Assembly: GCA_902783355.1 (NCBI GenBank)
Contig: CACZQQ010000002.1
Location: forward strand, 1-5,462
Length of the DNA stretch: 5,462 nucleotides
DNA from: an uncultured bacterium
GTDB lineage: Bacteria; Verrucomicrobiota; Lentisphaeria; Oligosphaerales; Oligosphaeraceae
Direction: 5' to 3'
Shown here: in pieces, positions 1 to 5,462 of the stretch
Layout: each line of letters starts with the position of its first letter
How positions within the stretch are numbered: position 1 is the first letter of the stretch
The notes under the pieces: model-generated
What the model saw: only the letters and a program-made list of their open reading frames with translations
Told to the model about the DNA's origin: nothing
Database searches by the model: none
Made by a program: the position numbers and the translations under genes

Positions 1-623
1 TAGAACTCCGCGTAGGAGAGTTCCCACAGGAGGAAGTTCGAGAGGCGCTGTTCGCCGCCGGTGCGGATGAGCAGGTCGGGCGGCGACATCTGCGGGCAGT
101 AGAGCGCGGCGGTGAACTCCTCTTCGGTGACGGGCGAGGCGTCCTTTGCGGCGACGCGGCGCGCCACGATGGCGCTGGCGGCGTCACAGATTTCAGCGCG
201 TCCACCGTAGTTGATGGCGATGTTGAGCGTGAAGTCGCGGTTGCCGGCGGTGGCGGCCATGGCGCGTCGCAGGGCGAAGGCGGTGGTTGCGGGCAGCTTG
301 TCAAGTCGGCCCAAAATGTTCAGGCGGACTTTACCGTCGACGAGTTGCTTCAGGGCGGATGTGGCATAATGGCGAAAGATCGCCATGAGCGTGCGCACCT
401 CCGGCTTGGGACGGTTCCAGTTTTCGGTGGAGAAGGCGTACAGGGTCAGCTCCTTGACGCCGGCCTGGCGGGCTGCTCGGAGGACGGTCTCCAGCTGGCG
501 TGCGCCGGCGCGGTGTCCTTCGGAGCGCTCGAGGCCCCTGGCGGTCGCCCAGCGGCCGTTGCCGTCCATGATGATGGCGATGTGGCGTGGCGGCAGGGGG
601 GCTTTGTCTTCCGAATTATCCAT
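1..623 (-). CDS. uppS: Undecaprenyl diphosphate synthase (isoprenyl transferase), 3' end cut by window edge
   Basis: Cytosolic cis-prenyltransferase that adds IPP units to farnesyl diphosphate to make the C55 carrier lipid for peptidoglycan and other surface glycans. Translating the minus strand from the ATG at 623-621 gives 207 codons with no stop before the edge; the E. coli enzyme has about 253. Family signatures are in order: HIAIIMDGNGRWA at residues 14-26, with D20 matching the catalytic Asp; FSTENWNRP at 64-72; NYGGRAEI at 138-145; DLLIRTGGEQRLSNF at 183-197, with R187 and R193 as diphosphate-binding arginines; and YAE at 204-206, with E206 matching the Mg-binding Glu. The missing part is the short C-terminal tail. 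The start lies 5 bases after the ispH stop. An SD-like GGA (633-635) within the last ispH codons sits 9 bases from the ATG, suggesting translational coupling. Identification is essentially certain; chain length (C55 versus another product) is by homology only. Confidence 0.97.
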   Translation of the reverse strand, partial: MDNSEDKAPLPPRHIAIIMDGNGRWATARGLERSEGHRAGARQLETVLRAARQAGVKELTLYAFSTENWNRPKPEVRTLMAIFRHYATSALKQLVDGKVRLNILGRLDKLPATTAFALRRAMAATAGNRDFTLNIAINYGGRAEICDAASAIVARRVAAKDASPVTEEEFTAALYCPQMSPPDLLIRTGGEQRLSNFLLWELSYAEF

Positions 624-628
624 AGACG

Positions 629-1489
629 TTATTCCGTGGGTGGCGGGTTTTCCAGGGTGTCCAGCATTTGCCGGATGAGCTGGTCGGTGGTGCTGGCGGC
701 GGCCGTGACGCCGATGCGGCGGTGGGAGCGCCATTCCGGCGGCAGTTCCTCCGGCGTGTTGGCCAGCCAGGAGGGGATGCCCGCCCGCAGGCCGATTTCG
801 CGCAGGCGGTTGGCGTTGGCGCTATGGCGCGAGCCGATGACCAGAAGGGCGTCGCATGTCTGCACCAGCTTCTCCACGGCCTGCTGCCGCTCCTGCGAGG
901 CGCGGCAGGTCAGGGCCAGCTGGCGGCAGTTGGGGAAGCGTGCGGCCAGCAGCTGTTGGAAGCGCAGGCTTTCGCGATAGTCAAGCGTGGTCTGGCAGAG
1001 GAGGGCGGGGTGGTTCAGCTCGGGCAGCATGGCAATGTCCTTCTCATTGGCGACAAGGAAATTGCGTCCTGCTCCGGAGCGGGAGAGGAGGCTTCGGACT
1101 TCCTGATGGTCGGGCTGCCCGCAGACGATCAGCTCGTCAGCCGCCGTCAGGGCGGCGACGGTTTCATGGAGGCGGTGCACGGCGGGGCATGTGGCGTCGG
1201 TGAGCCGTGCCGTGCGGGCCGTCAGCCGGGTTTCCTCCTCCAACGTGGCGCCATGGGCGCCGATGAAGGCCTCCTCCCCTTGAGGAAGCTCGTCCGGCGT
1301 GGCGATGAAATGCGCGCCGCGCGCCGTCATGGAGGCGGTGACGCAGTCGTTGTGGACGAGTTCATGGAGGACATGGATGCGCTGGCCGGCTGGCAACCGC
1401 GCCGCCTGCGCGTCGAAGAGGCGCAGGGCACGGAGGACGCCGCTGCAGGCGCCCAGGCAGTCGGCCACGACGATTTCGGGTTTTGCCAT
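629..1489 (-). CDS. ispH: 4-hydroxy-3-methylbut-2-enyl diphosphate reductase (IspH/LytB), somewhat divergent
   Basis: Cytosolic iron-sulfur enzyme that reduces HMBPP to IPP and DMAPP, the last step of the MEP isoprenoid pathway. The protein has 286 residues (E. coli about 316). The three cluster cysteines are C15 (in GACSGV), C101 (in DATCPAV) and C195 (in TCRAS). Substrate-site residues are also present: H46 (ELVHN), H79 (GAHG), H128 and E130 (DHQEV), the QTT threonines 167-168, S223 and N225 (HSANANRL), and S266 (AAASTTD). The ATG at 1489 is preferred over upstream in-frame starts because AGAGGAA at 1498-1504 gives an SD with 9-base spacing, and because residues before it are arginine-rich shadow sequence overlapping the preceding gene. 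Oddities: ADCLGACSGV replaces the usual GFCAGV context, AHGATLEEE replaces AHGVS, and A224 replaces the second Ser of the SSN triad. Function is probably intact. The gene sits 19 bases after the hydrolase stop and 5 bases before uppS. Confidence 0.95.
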   Translation of the reverse strand: MAKPEIVVADCLGACSGVLRALRLFDAQAARLPAGQRIHVLHELVHNDCVTASMTARGAHFIATPDELPQGEEAFIGAHGATLEEETRLTARTARLTDATCPAVHRLHETVAALTAADELIVCGQPDHQEVRSLLSRSGAGRNFLVANEKDIAMLPELNHPALLCQTTLDYRESLRFQQLLAARFPNCRQLALTCRASQERQQAVEKLVQTCDALLVIGSRHSANANRLREIGLRAGIPSWLANTPEELPPEWRSHRRIGVTAAASTTDQLIRQMLDTLENPPPTE

Positions 1490-1497
1490 GGTCGCTC

Positions 1498-1504
1498 TTC
1501 CTCT
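1498..1504 (-). promoter_or_regulatory. Ribosome binding site of ispH
   Basis: Minus-strand AGAGGAA is a good Shine-Dalgarno match, with the AGAGGA core 9 bases before the ATG at 1489. It lies wholly in the 19-base gap after the hydrolase stop. It decides the start against a longer in-frame reading that would begin inside the preceding gene. Confidence 0.8.
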
Positions 1505-1508
1505 GTCG

Positions 1509-2120
1509 TCACCATCCCTGGAAGGGCGCCGCCTTCTCGCGGCCGATGGTCGTGGACGGCCCGTGGCCCGGATAGACGGCGGTCTCCTCCGGCAGGGCAA
1601 AGAGCACCTCCGTCACGGAGTGCTTCAGCACGTCGGCGTCCCCGCCCAGGTCGGTCCGGCCGACGGCCCCCGCGAAGAGCGTGTCGCCCGTCAGGATGAA
1701 TTTGTCGTCGGGGAAATAGTAGGAGACGCCGCCAGGCGTATGGCCCGGCGTGGGAATCGCCTGCAGGGCCGCGCCGGCCAGCGACGGCATCGTCTTGGCG
1801 GGTTCGGGAAGGTTCTCCACATGGGGCAGCCACGGCATCAGCTCGTTCAGCGGCGACTTGTAGAGGGGGACCTCCTCGGCGGCCATCCAGACGGGCGCGC
1901 TCAGATGGACGGCCAGCTCGGGCAGGGCGCCGATGTGGTCCACGTGGCCGTGCGTCAGCAGGATGCCCTTGAGGGAGATTCCGTGTTCCATGACGGCGGC
2001 CAGAAGGCGCGGCGCCTCCGCGCCTGGATCCACGAGAAGCCCCTCGCGGGTGGAATCGTCCCAGACCAGATAGCAATTGACCTGGAGCATTCCGACGGGG
2101 ATGGTCTGCAGCTTGAGCAT
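1509..2120 (-). CDS. Metallo-beta-lactamase-fold hydrolase, glyoxalase II-like (YcbL type)
   Basis: Binuclear metal hydrolase of 203 residues with the complete metal-ligand set: THGHVDH at 56-62 (H57, H59, D61, H62), H127 in TPGHTPGG, D146 in TGDTLF, and H186 in PGHGP. GRTDL at 154-158 and the PGHGPSTTIG ending (184-193) are typical of the hydroxyacylglutathione hydrolase-like subgroup. At 203 residues it lacks the C-terminal helical, glutathione-binding region of classical glyoxalase II (about 250-260 residues), which fits the short YcbL-like group. The substrate is unknown; thioesters such as S-lactoylglutathione or related detoxification substrates are the family guess. No signal peptide is seen, so it is likely cytosolic. 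The start lies 3 bases after the leuS TAG with no strong SD of its own, so translation probably depends on ribosomes finishing leuS. Confidence is high for the fold and low for the exact reaction. Confidence 0.93.
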   Translation of the reverse strand: MLKLQTIPVGMLQVNCYLVWDDSTREGLLVDPGAEAPRLLAAVMEHGISLKGILLTHGHVDHIGALPELAVHLSAPVWMAAEEVPLYKSPLNELMPWLPHVENLPEPAKTMPSLAGAALQAIPTPGHTPGGVSYYFPDDKFILTGDTLFAGAVGRTDLGGDADVLKHSVTEVLFALPEETAVYPGHGPSTTIGREKAAPFQGW

Positions 2121-2123
2121 GGC

Positions 2124-4718
2124 CTATTTCACGACAAAGGAGACAAGGCGGCCGGGGACGGCGATTTCCTTCACGAGCGTCTTGCCCTCCAGGAGGGCGG
2201 CGACGGCGGCCTCCGCCTTGGCAAGCTTCAGCAGGGCTTCCTTGTCGGCGCCGGCGGGCACCATGAGGCGCGCCTTCGGCTTGCCGTTCACCTGCACGAG
2301 GATCTCCACTTCGGCGACCTTCGTCTTGGCCTCGTCGTACTTGGGCCACGGCGCGTAGGCGAGGGTGCCCTCGTGCCCGAAGCGCTCCCAGAGCTCCTCG
2401 CAGATGTGGGGCGCCATGGGGGCCAGCAGCAGGACGGCGGTCTCCAGCGCCTTGCGGTTGCGGTGCTTCGCCTTGGAGAACTCGTTGACGAAGACCATCA
2501 GCTGGCTGATGGCGGTGTTGTAGCTGATGCCCTCGATGTCGTCGGTGACCTTCTTGATGGTCTGGTGGAGGAGGCGCTCCTGCTCGGCGGTCATGGGCTC
2601 GTCGTCCACTTCGGCGGCCAGGTCGCCGGTCTCGGGGTTGACGCACATCTTCCAGAAGCGGTGGAGGAAGCGGTAGACGCCTTCCACGCCCGCCGTGTTC
2701 CACGGCTTGACCTCCCGCAGCGGCCCCATGAACATCTCGTAGAGGCGGAAAGCGTCCGCGCCGTACTGGCGGATGATGTCGTCGGGATTGACGACGTTCT
2801 TGAGGGACTTGGACATCTTGGCGGGCAGGGTGACCAGCTCTTCGCCGTTCTCCTTGTTGAAGAACTTGCCGTCGCGGGCCTCCACCTGGTCGTTGGGGAT
2901 GAGGACGCCGCGCTTGTCCTTGTAGGAGGTGCCCAGGATGAGGCCCTGGTGGATGAGGCGCTTCCACGGCTCGGGCGTGGAGACGAGCCCCAGGTCGTAG
3001 AGGACATGGTGCCAGAAGCGCGAATAGAGCAGGTGGAGGACGGCGTGCTCCGCGCCGCCGACGTAGAGGTCCACCGGCATCCAGTACTTCTCCTTCTCGG
3101 GGTCCCAGCCCTGCTTGTCGTTGTGCGGGTCTATGTAGCGCAGGTAGTACCAGCAGGAGCCCGCCCACTGCGGCATCGTGTTGGTCTCGCGCTGGCAGAC
3201 CTCGCCCGTCTTCGGGTCGGTCCACTTCAGCCACTCCTTCGCGCGCGCCAGCGGCGGCTCGCCGTCCTCCGTCGGCTTGTAGTCCTGCATCTCGGGCAGG
3301 ACGACGGGCAGCTGGTCTTCGGGGACGAGGCCCACGTGGCCGTCGGGATAGTGGACCAGCGGGAAGGGTTCGCCCCAGTAGCGCTGGCGGCTGAAGAGCC
3401 AGTCGCGCAGCTTGAAGTTGACCTTCGCCTTGCCGCAGCCCTTCTTCTCCAGCCACTCCGTGATTGCCTTCTTGGACTGCGTGACGTCCATGCCGTCCAG
3501 GCTGATTTCGTCGTTGGAGGAGTTGCAGAGGGTGGCCTGTCCAGTCCAGCAGGCCTTGCCAGCCTTGAGGTCGTCGAGGCTGACGCCGGCGGCGGCCGCG
3601 GCTTCCGCCGTGGGCAGCAGGACGCAGTGGATGGGCAGGCCGAACTTGGTGGCGAACTCGAAGTCGCGGTCGTCGCCTTCCGGCACGGCCATGATGGCGC
3701 CCGTGCCGTAGGAGGCCAGCACATAGTCGGAGACCCACACGGGAATCTTCGCGCCGTTGACGGGATTGATGGCGTAGGCGCCCGTGAAGACGCCTGTCTT
3801 GTCCTTCGAGAGTTCCGTGCGGTCGAGGTCGGACTTGTTCTTGGCGGCCTCGGCGTATTCGCGGACGGCGGCCTGCTGTTCGGGCACGGTGATCTTCTCC
3901 ACGAGTTCGTGTTCGGGGGCGAGGACCATGTAGGAGGCGCCGAAGAGGGTGTCGGGGCGCGTGGTGTAGACCTTGATCTTGCAATCGTGTCCGTCGACGG
4001 CGAAGTCGACTTCCGCGCCGGTGGACTTGCCGATCCAGTTGCGCTGCATCTCCAGCGTGCCCTCGGGCCAGTCGAGGCCCTCCAGCCCGTCCAGCAGGCG
4101 CTCGGCGTATTCGGTGATCTTGAGGACCCACTGGCGGACGGGCTTGCGGATGACGGGGTAGTTGCCGACTTCGGAGCGGCCGTTGATGACCTCCTCGTTG
4201 GCCAGGACGGTGCCCAGCTGCGGGCACCAGTTCACCGGCTGGAAGGATTCATAGGCGAGGCCCTTCTCGAAGAGCTTGCTGAAGATCCACTGGGTCCACT
4301 TGTAGTAGGCAGGTTCGCAGGTCTTGATCTCGCGGTCCCAGTCGAAGCTAAAGCCGAAGGATTCCAGCTGTCGCTTGAAGTTCTTGATGTTCTTTTCAGT
4401 TGTGATTTCCGGATGGGTGCCGGTCTTGACCGCGTACTGCTCGGCGGGCAGGCCGAAGGCGTCCCAGCCCATGCAGTGCAGGACGTTGTAGCCCTGCATG
4501 CGCTTGTAGCGGCACCAGATGTCGGAGGCGGTGTAGCCTTCGGGATGGCCGACGTGGAGGCCTGCGCCCGACGGATAGGGAAACATGTCCAGCACGTAGA
4601 GCTTCTTGCGGCTGTAGTCGCAGTCGACGGCCTTGAATGTCTTGTGCTCGGCCCAGTAGCCCTGCCACTTGGGCTCGAGGGCCGCGGGTTCGTATTGGCT
4701 GCACAGATGCTTGCTCAT
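2124..4718 (-). CDS. leuS: Leucyl-tRNA synthetase
   Basis: Class Ia aminoacyl-tRNA synthetase that charges tRNA-Leu in the cytosol. It has 864 residues, close to E. coli (860), and is full length. Domains in order: the HIGH motif as HVGH at 55-58 after MFPYPSG; a zinc-domain region starting VNWCPQLGT at 162-170; the CP1 editing domain at about 225-425 with TTRPDTLFG at 252-260 (T257 matching the specificity Thr) and [15 protein letters not shown] at 338-352; return to the catalytic core at [11 protein letters not shown] (439-449); [16 protein letters not shown] at 513-528; [18 protein letters not shown] at 553-570; KMSKS at 634-638; the anticodon-binding helical domain to about 800; and a C-terminal tRNA-contact domain. 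Oddities: G348 stands where a His is usual in the editing motif, and only C165 remains of the usual zinc cysteines. The ATG at 4718 is chosen for its SD (4728-4734) and for the fit of the N-terminus to the family. The stop is TAG. Confidence 0.98.
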   Translation of the reverse strand: MSKHLCSQYEPAALEPKWQGYWAEHKTFKAVDCDYSRKKLYVLDMFPYPSGAGLHVGHPEGYTASDIWCRYKRMQGYNVLHCMGWDAFGLPAEQYAVKTGTHPEITTEKNIKNFKRQLESFGFSFDWDREIKTCEPAYYKWTQWIFSKLFEKGLAYESFQPVNWCPQLGTVLANEEVINGRSEVGNYPVIRKPVRQWVLKITEYAERLLDGLEGLDWPEGTLEMQRNWIGKSTGAEVDFAVDGHDCKIKVYTTRPDTLFGASYMVLAPEHELVEKITVPEQQAAVREYAEAAKNKSDLDRTELSKDKTGVFTGAYAINPVNGAKIPVWVSDYVLASYGTGAIMAVPEGDDRDFEFATKFGLPIHCVLLPTAEAAAAAGVSLDDLKAGKACWTGQATLCNSSNDEISLDGMDVTQSKKAITEWLEKKGCGKAKVNFKLRDWLFSRQRYWGEPFPLVHYPDGHVGLVPEDQLPVVLPEMQDYKPTEDGEPPLARAKEWLKWTDPKTGEVCQRETNTMPQWAGSCWYYLRYIDPHNDKQGWDPEKEKYWMPVDLYVGGAEHAVLHLLYSRFWHHVLYDLGLVSTPEPWKRLIHQGLILGTSYKDKRGVLIPNDQVEARDGKFFNKENGEELVTLPAKMSKSLKNVVNPDDIIRQYGADAFRLYEMFMGPLREVKPWNTAGVEGVYRFLHRFWKMCVNPETGDLAAEVDDEPMTAEQERLLHQTIKKVTDDIEGISYNTAISQLMVFVNEFSKAKHRNRKALETAVLLLAPMAPHICEELWERFGHEGTLAYAPWPKYDEAKTKVAEVEILVQVNGKPKARLMVPAGADKEALLKLAKAEAAVAALLEGKTLVKEIAVPGRLVSFVVK

Positions 4719-4727
4719 GACGTCAAT

Positions 4728-4734
4728 TCCTTTT
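4728..4734 (-). promoter_or_regulatory. Ribosome binding site of leuS
   Basis: Minus-strand AAAAGGA has its AGGA core 9 bases before the ATG at 4718, the same spacing as the ispH site. It lies in the 35-base gap after the glycosyltransferase and excludes the long in-frame extension that would overlap that gene. Confidence 0.75.
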
Positions 4735-4750
4735 GTGGAGAAGTGGTTGC

Positions 4751-4756
4751 ATTTTA
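4751..4756 (-). promoter_or_regulatory. Weak candidate -10 element for an internal leuS promoter
   Basis: Minus-strand TAAAAT matches the sigma-70 consensus TATAAT at five of six positions and would start transcription about 25 bases before the leuS ATG. It overlaps the TAA stop of the glycosyltransferase and lies in one of the few A/T-rich spots of the window. No good -35 is visible: the best is CTGAAA (four of six) at a poor 15-base spacing. It may be chance; read-through from upstream is equally likely. Confidence 0.2.
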
Positions 4757-5440
4757 GCGCAACCAGTTGTATTTCAGGATGTACCAGAAGGCGGCGATGC
4801 CGTCCCGCCAGCCGATCTTCTTGCCGGCCTCGGCGCCGCGGGCGGTGTAGGCGATGGGGACTTCGTAGATGCGGGCGCGGCGTTTGGCGAGCTTGGCGGT
4901 GATCTCGGGCTCGAAGCCGAAGCGGTTGCACTCCAGCGTGAAGGACTTGAAGATGTCCGCGCGGACCATCTTGTAGCAGGTCTCCATGTCCGTCAGATGC
5001 AGGTTGGAGCAGATGTTGGAACAGGTCGTCAGAAGACGGTTGCCCATGTAGTGGACGAAGGTGTCCACCAGCAGGACGCGCCCCGAATAGCGGCTGCCGA
5101 AGACCGCGTCCGCAAGGCCGCGCTCGATGAGCGAGAACATCTGCGGGAACTCAGTGGGCGAATACTCCAGGTCGGCGTCCTGGATGATGACCGCGTCGCC
5201 GGTGACCGCCGCCTGGGCGGTGCGGATGCCCGCCCCCTTGCCCATGTTGCGCGCATGGTGCCTGACGACCAGGTCGGGGGAGGGCGGCAGGCTGTCCAGC
5301 AGCGCGCCCGTGCCGTCGGTGGAGCAGTCGTCCACCACGATGATCTCCAGGTCCTGCACGCCGCAGTGGCGCACGCTCTCGATGACCGTCGCGACGGTCT
5401 TCACCTCATTGAAGACGGGAATGATGACGGAGAGTTTCAT
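4754..5440 (-). CDS. Family 2 glycosyltransferase, DPM1-like (polyprenyl-phosphate sugar transferase type)
   Basis: GT-A fold glycosyltransferase of 228 residues, soluble, with no predicted membrane segment at the C-terminus. It is therefore the short DPM1-like form, not one fused to a membrane or GtrA domain. Motifs in order: VIIPVFNE at 5-12; [10 protein letters not shown] at 35-44 for nucleotide-sugar binding; NMGKGAGIR at 65-73; [10 protein letters not shown] at 86-95 with the DAD metal site (88-90); GSRY at 115-118; DMETCYKM at 151-158; FGFEPEI at 174-180 near the expected acceptor or catalytic region; and KKIGWRDG at 207-214. Relatives transfer a hexose from a nucleotide sugar to dolichyl or undecaprenyl phosphate at the inner face of the membrane. 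Donor and acceptor cannot be read from the sequence. It is first of the clear genes in the run, 35 bases upstream of leuS. No strong SD precedes the ATG at 5440, which may overlap the stop of an upstream gene. Confidence 0.92.
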   Translation of the reverse strand: MKLSVIIPVFNEVKTVATVIESVRHCGVQDLEIIVVDDCSTDGTGALLDSLPPSPDLVVRHHARNMGKGAGIRTAQAAVTGDAVIIQDADLEYSPTEFPQMFSLIERGLADAVFGSRYSGRVLLVDTFVHYMGNRLLTTCSNICSNLHLTDMETCYKMVRADIFKSFTLECNRFGFEPEITAKLAKRRARIYEVPIAYTARGAEAGKKIGWRDGIAAFWYILKYNWLR

Positions 5441-5462
5441 GGCTTGTAGGCCCAGTCGAGGA
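5437..5462 (-). CDS. Possible last codons of an upstream gene
   Basis: One minus-strand frame at the right edge reads LDWAYKP followed by TGA at 5439-5437, so that the stop overlaps the glycosyltransferase start as ATGA. Such overlaps are common in tight operons, and the lack of an SD before the glycosyltransferase start fits translational coupling. Only seven codons are visible, so neither coding status nor product can be established. Confidence 0.3.

Noticed and set aside
1490..1600. N-terminal extension of IspH by 37 residues
   Set aside because: The extra residues are arginine- and proline-rich, overlap the hydrolase gene and are unlike any IspH. The internal ATG at 1489 has a good ribosome binding site.
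668..1699. Plus-strand open frame of 343 codons opposite ispH
   Set aside because: It is the complementary shadow of ispH and becomes arginine- and proline-rich beyond it.
3590..3612. Short alanine-rich run in LeuS (about residues 371-378) as a repeat or insertion
   Set aside because: It is a GCC/GCG-rich loop in the CP1 domain without repeat structure or frame disturbance, and total protein length is normal.
1327..4227. Minus-strand 966-codon open frame overlapping leuS, the hydrolase and ispH in another register
   Set aside because: It is dominated by Arg, Pro, Gly and Ala, as expected from a shifted frame of high-GC genes. The overlapping true genes have full motifs.
1299..4757. Very long plus-strand open frame (1152 codons) as a real gene
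   Set aside because: It lies opposite leuS and the hydrolase in the complementary register, its product is a low-complexity mix of Gly, Ala, Val, Leu and Asp with no recognisable domain, and both minus-strand proteins carry complete family motifs.
4744..4765. Inverted repeat as a rho-independent terminator
   Set aside because: The stem is only 7 bp and no T-run follows on the transcribed strand.
4719..4931. N-terminal extension of LeuS by 71 residues
   Set aside because: It would overlap the glycosyltransferase gene and is basic shadow sequence. The ATG at 4718 has a proper SD and a normal LeuS N-terminus.
4733..5449. Plus-strand open frame of 238 codons opposite the glycosyltransferase
   Set aside because: It is the complementary-register shadow of a clear GT2 gene. 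Its composition resembles the other shadows and it has no motif.

Overview
The window is a compact, GC-rich stretch of bacterial chromosome (roughly 60-65% G+C by eye). All recognisable genes lie on the minus strand, so they read from right to left. There are no RNA genes, CRISPR arrays, insertion sequences or phage genes, and no gene-free stretch longer than about 35 bases. Gene content is housekeeping, and I found no convincing undescribed system. The organism cannot be named. The LeuS signature style ([37 protein letters not shown]) is not proteobacterial and resembles Bacteroidota or the Planctomycetes-Verrucomicrobia-Lentisphaerae-Kiritimatiella group. With the high G+C I favour the latter group, at low confidence.

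Layout in transcription order, right to left: (1) a possible last few codons of an unknown upstream gene, whose TGA would overlap the next start as ATGA; (2) a soluble family 2 glycosyltransferase of the polyprenyl-phosphate sugar transferase (DPM1-like) type, 5440 to 4754; (3) full-length leucyl-tRNA synthetase leuS, 4718 to 2124, after a 35-bp gap with a good ribosome binding site and a weak -10-like hexamer; (4) a glyoxalase II-like metallo-beta-lactamase-fold hydrolase, 2120 to 1509, three bases after the leuS stop; (5) ispH/lytB, last enzyme of the MEP isoprenoid pathway, 1489 to 629; (6) uppS, undecaprenyl diphosphate synthase, starting at 623 and cut by the left edge after 207 codons.

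The tight spacing (overlap, 35, 3, 19 and 5 bases) suggests a single operon, possibly with an internal promoter before leuS. Three of the genes fit one theme. IspH makes IPP and DMAPP, UppS condenses IPP into the undecaprenyl carrier used for cell-wall and surface glycans, and the glycosyltransferase family commonly loads sugars onto polyprenyl phosphates. LeuS and the hydrolase are not obviously part of that route.

Points worth a second look are a His-to-Gly change in the LeuS editing-site motif, a divergent but catalytically complete IspH, and the apparent absence of TTA, CTA and TCA codons. That codon bias produces a 1152-codon open frame on the opposite strand of leuS and its neighbour.
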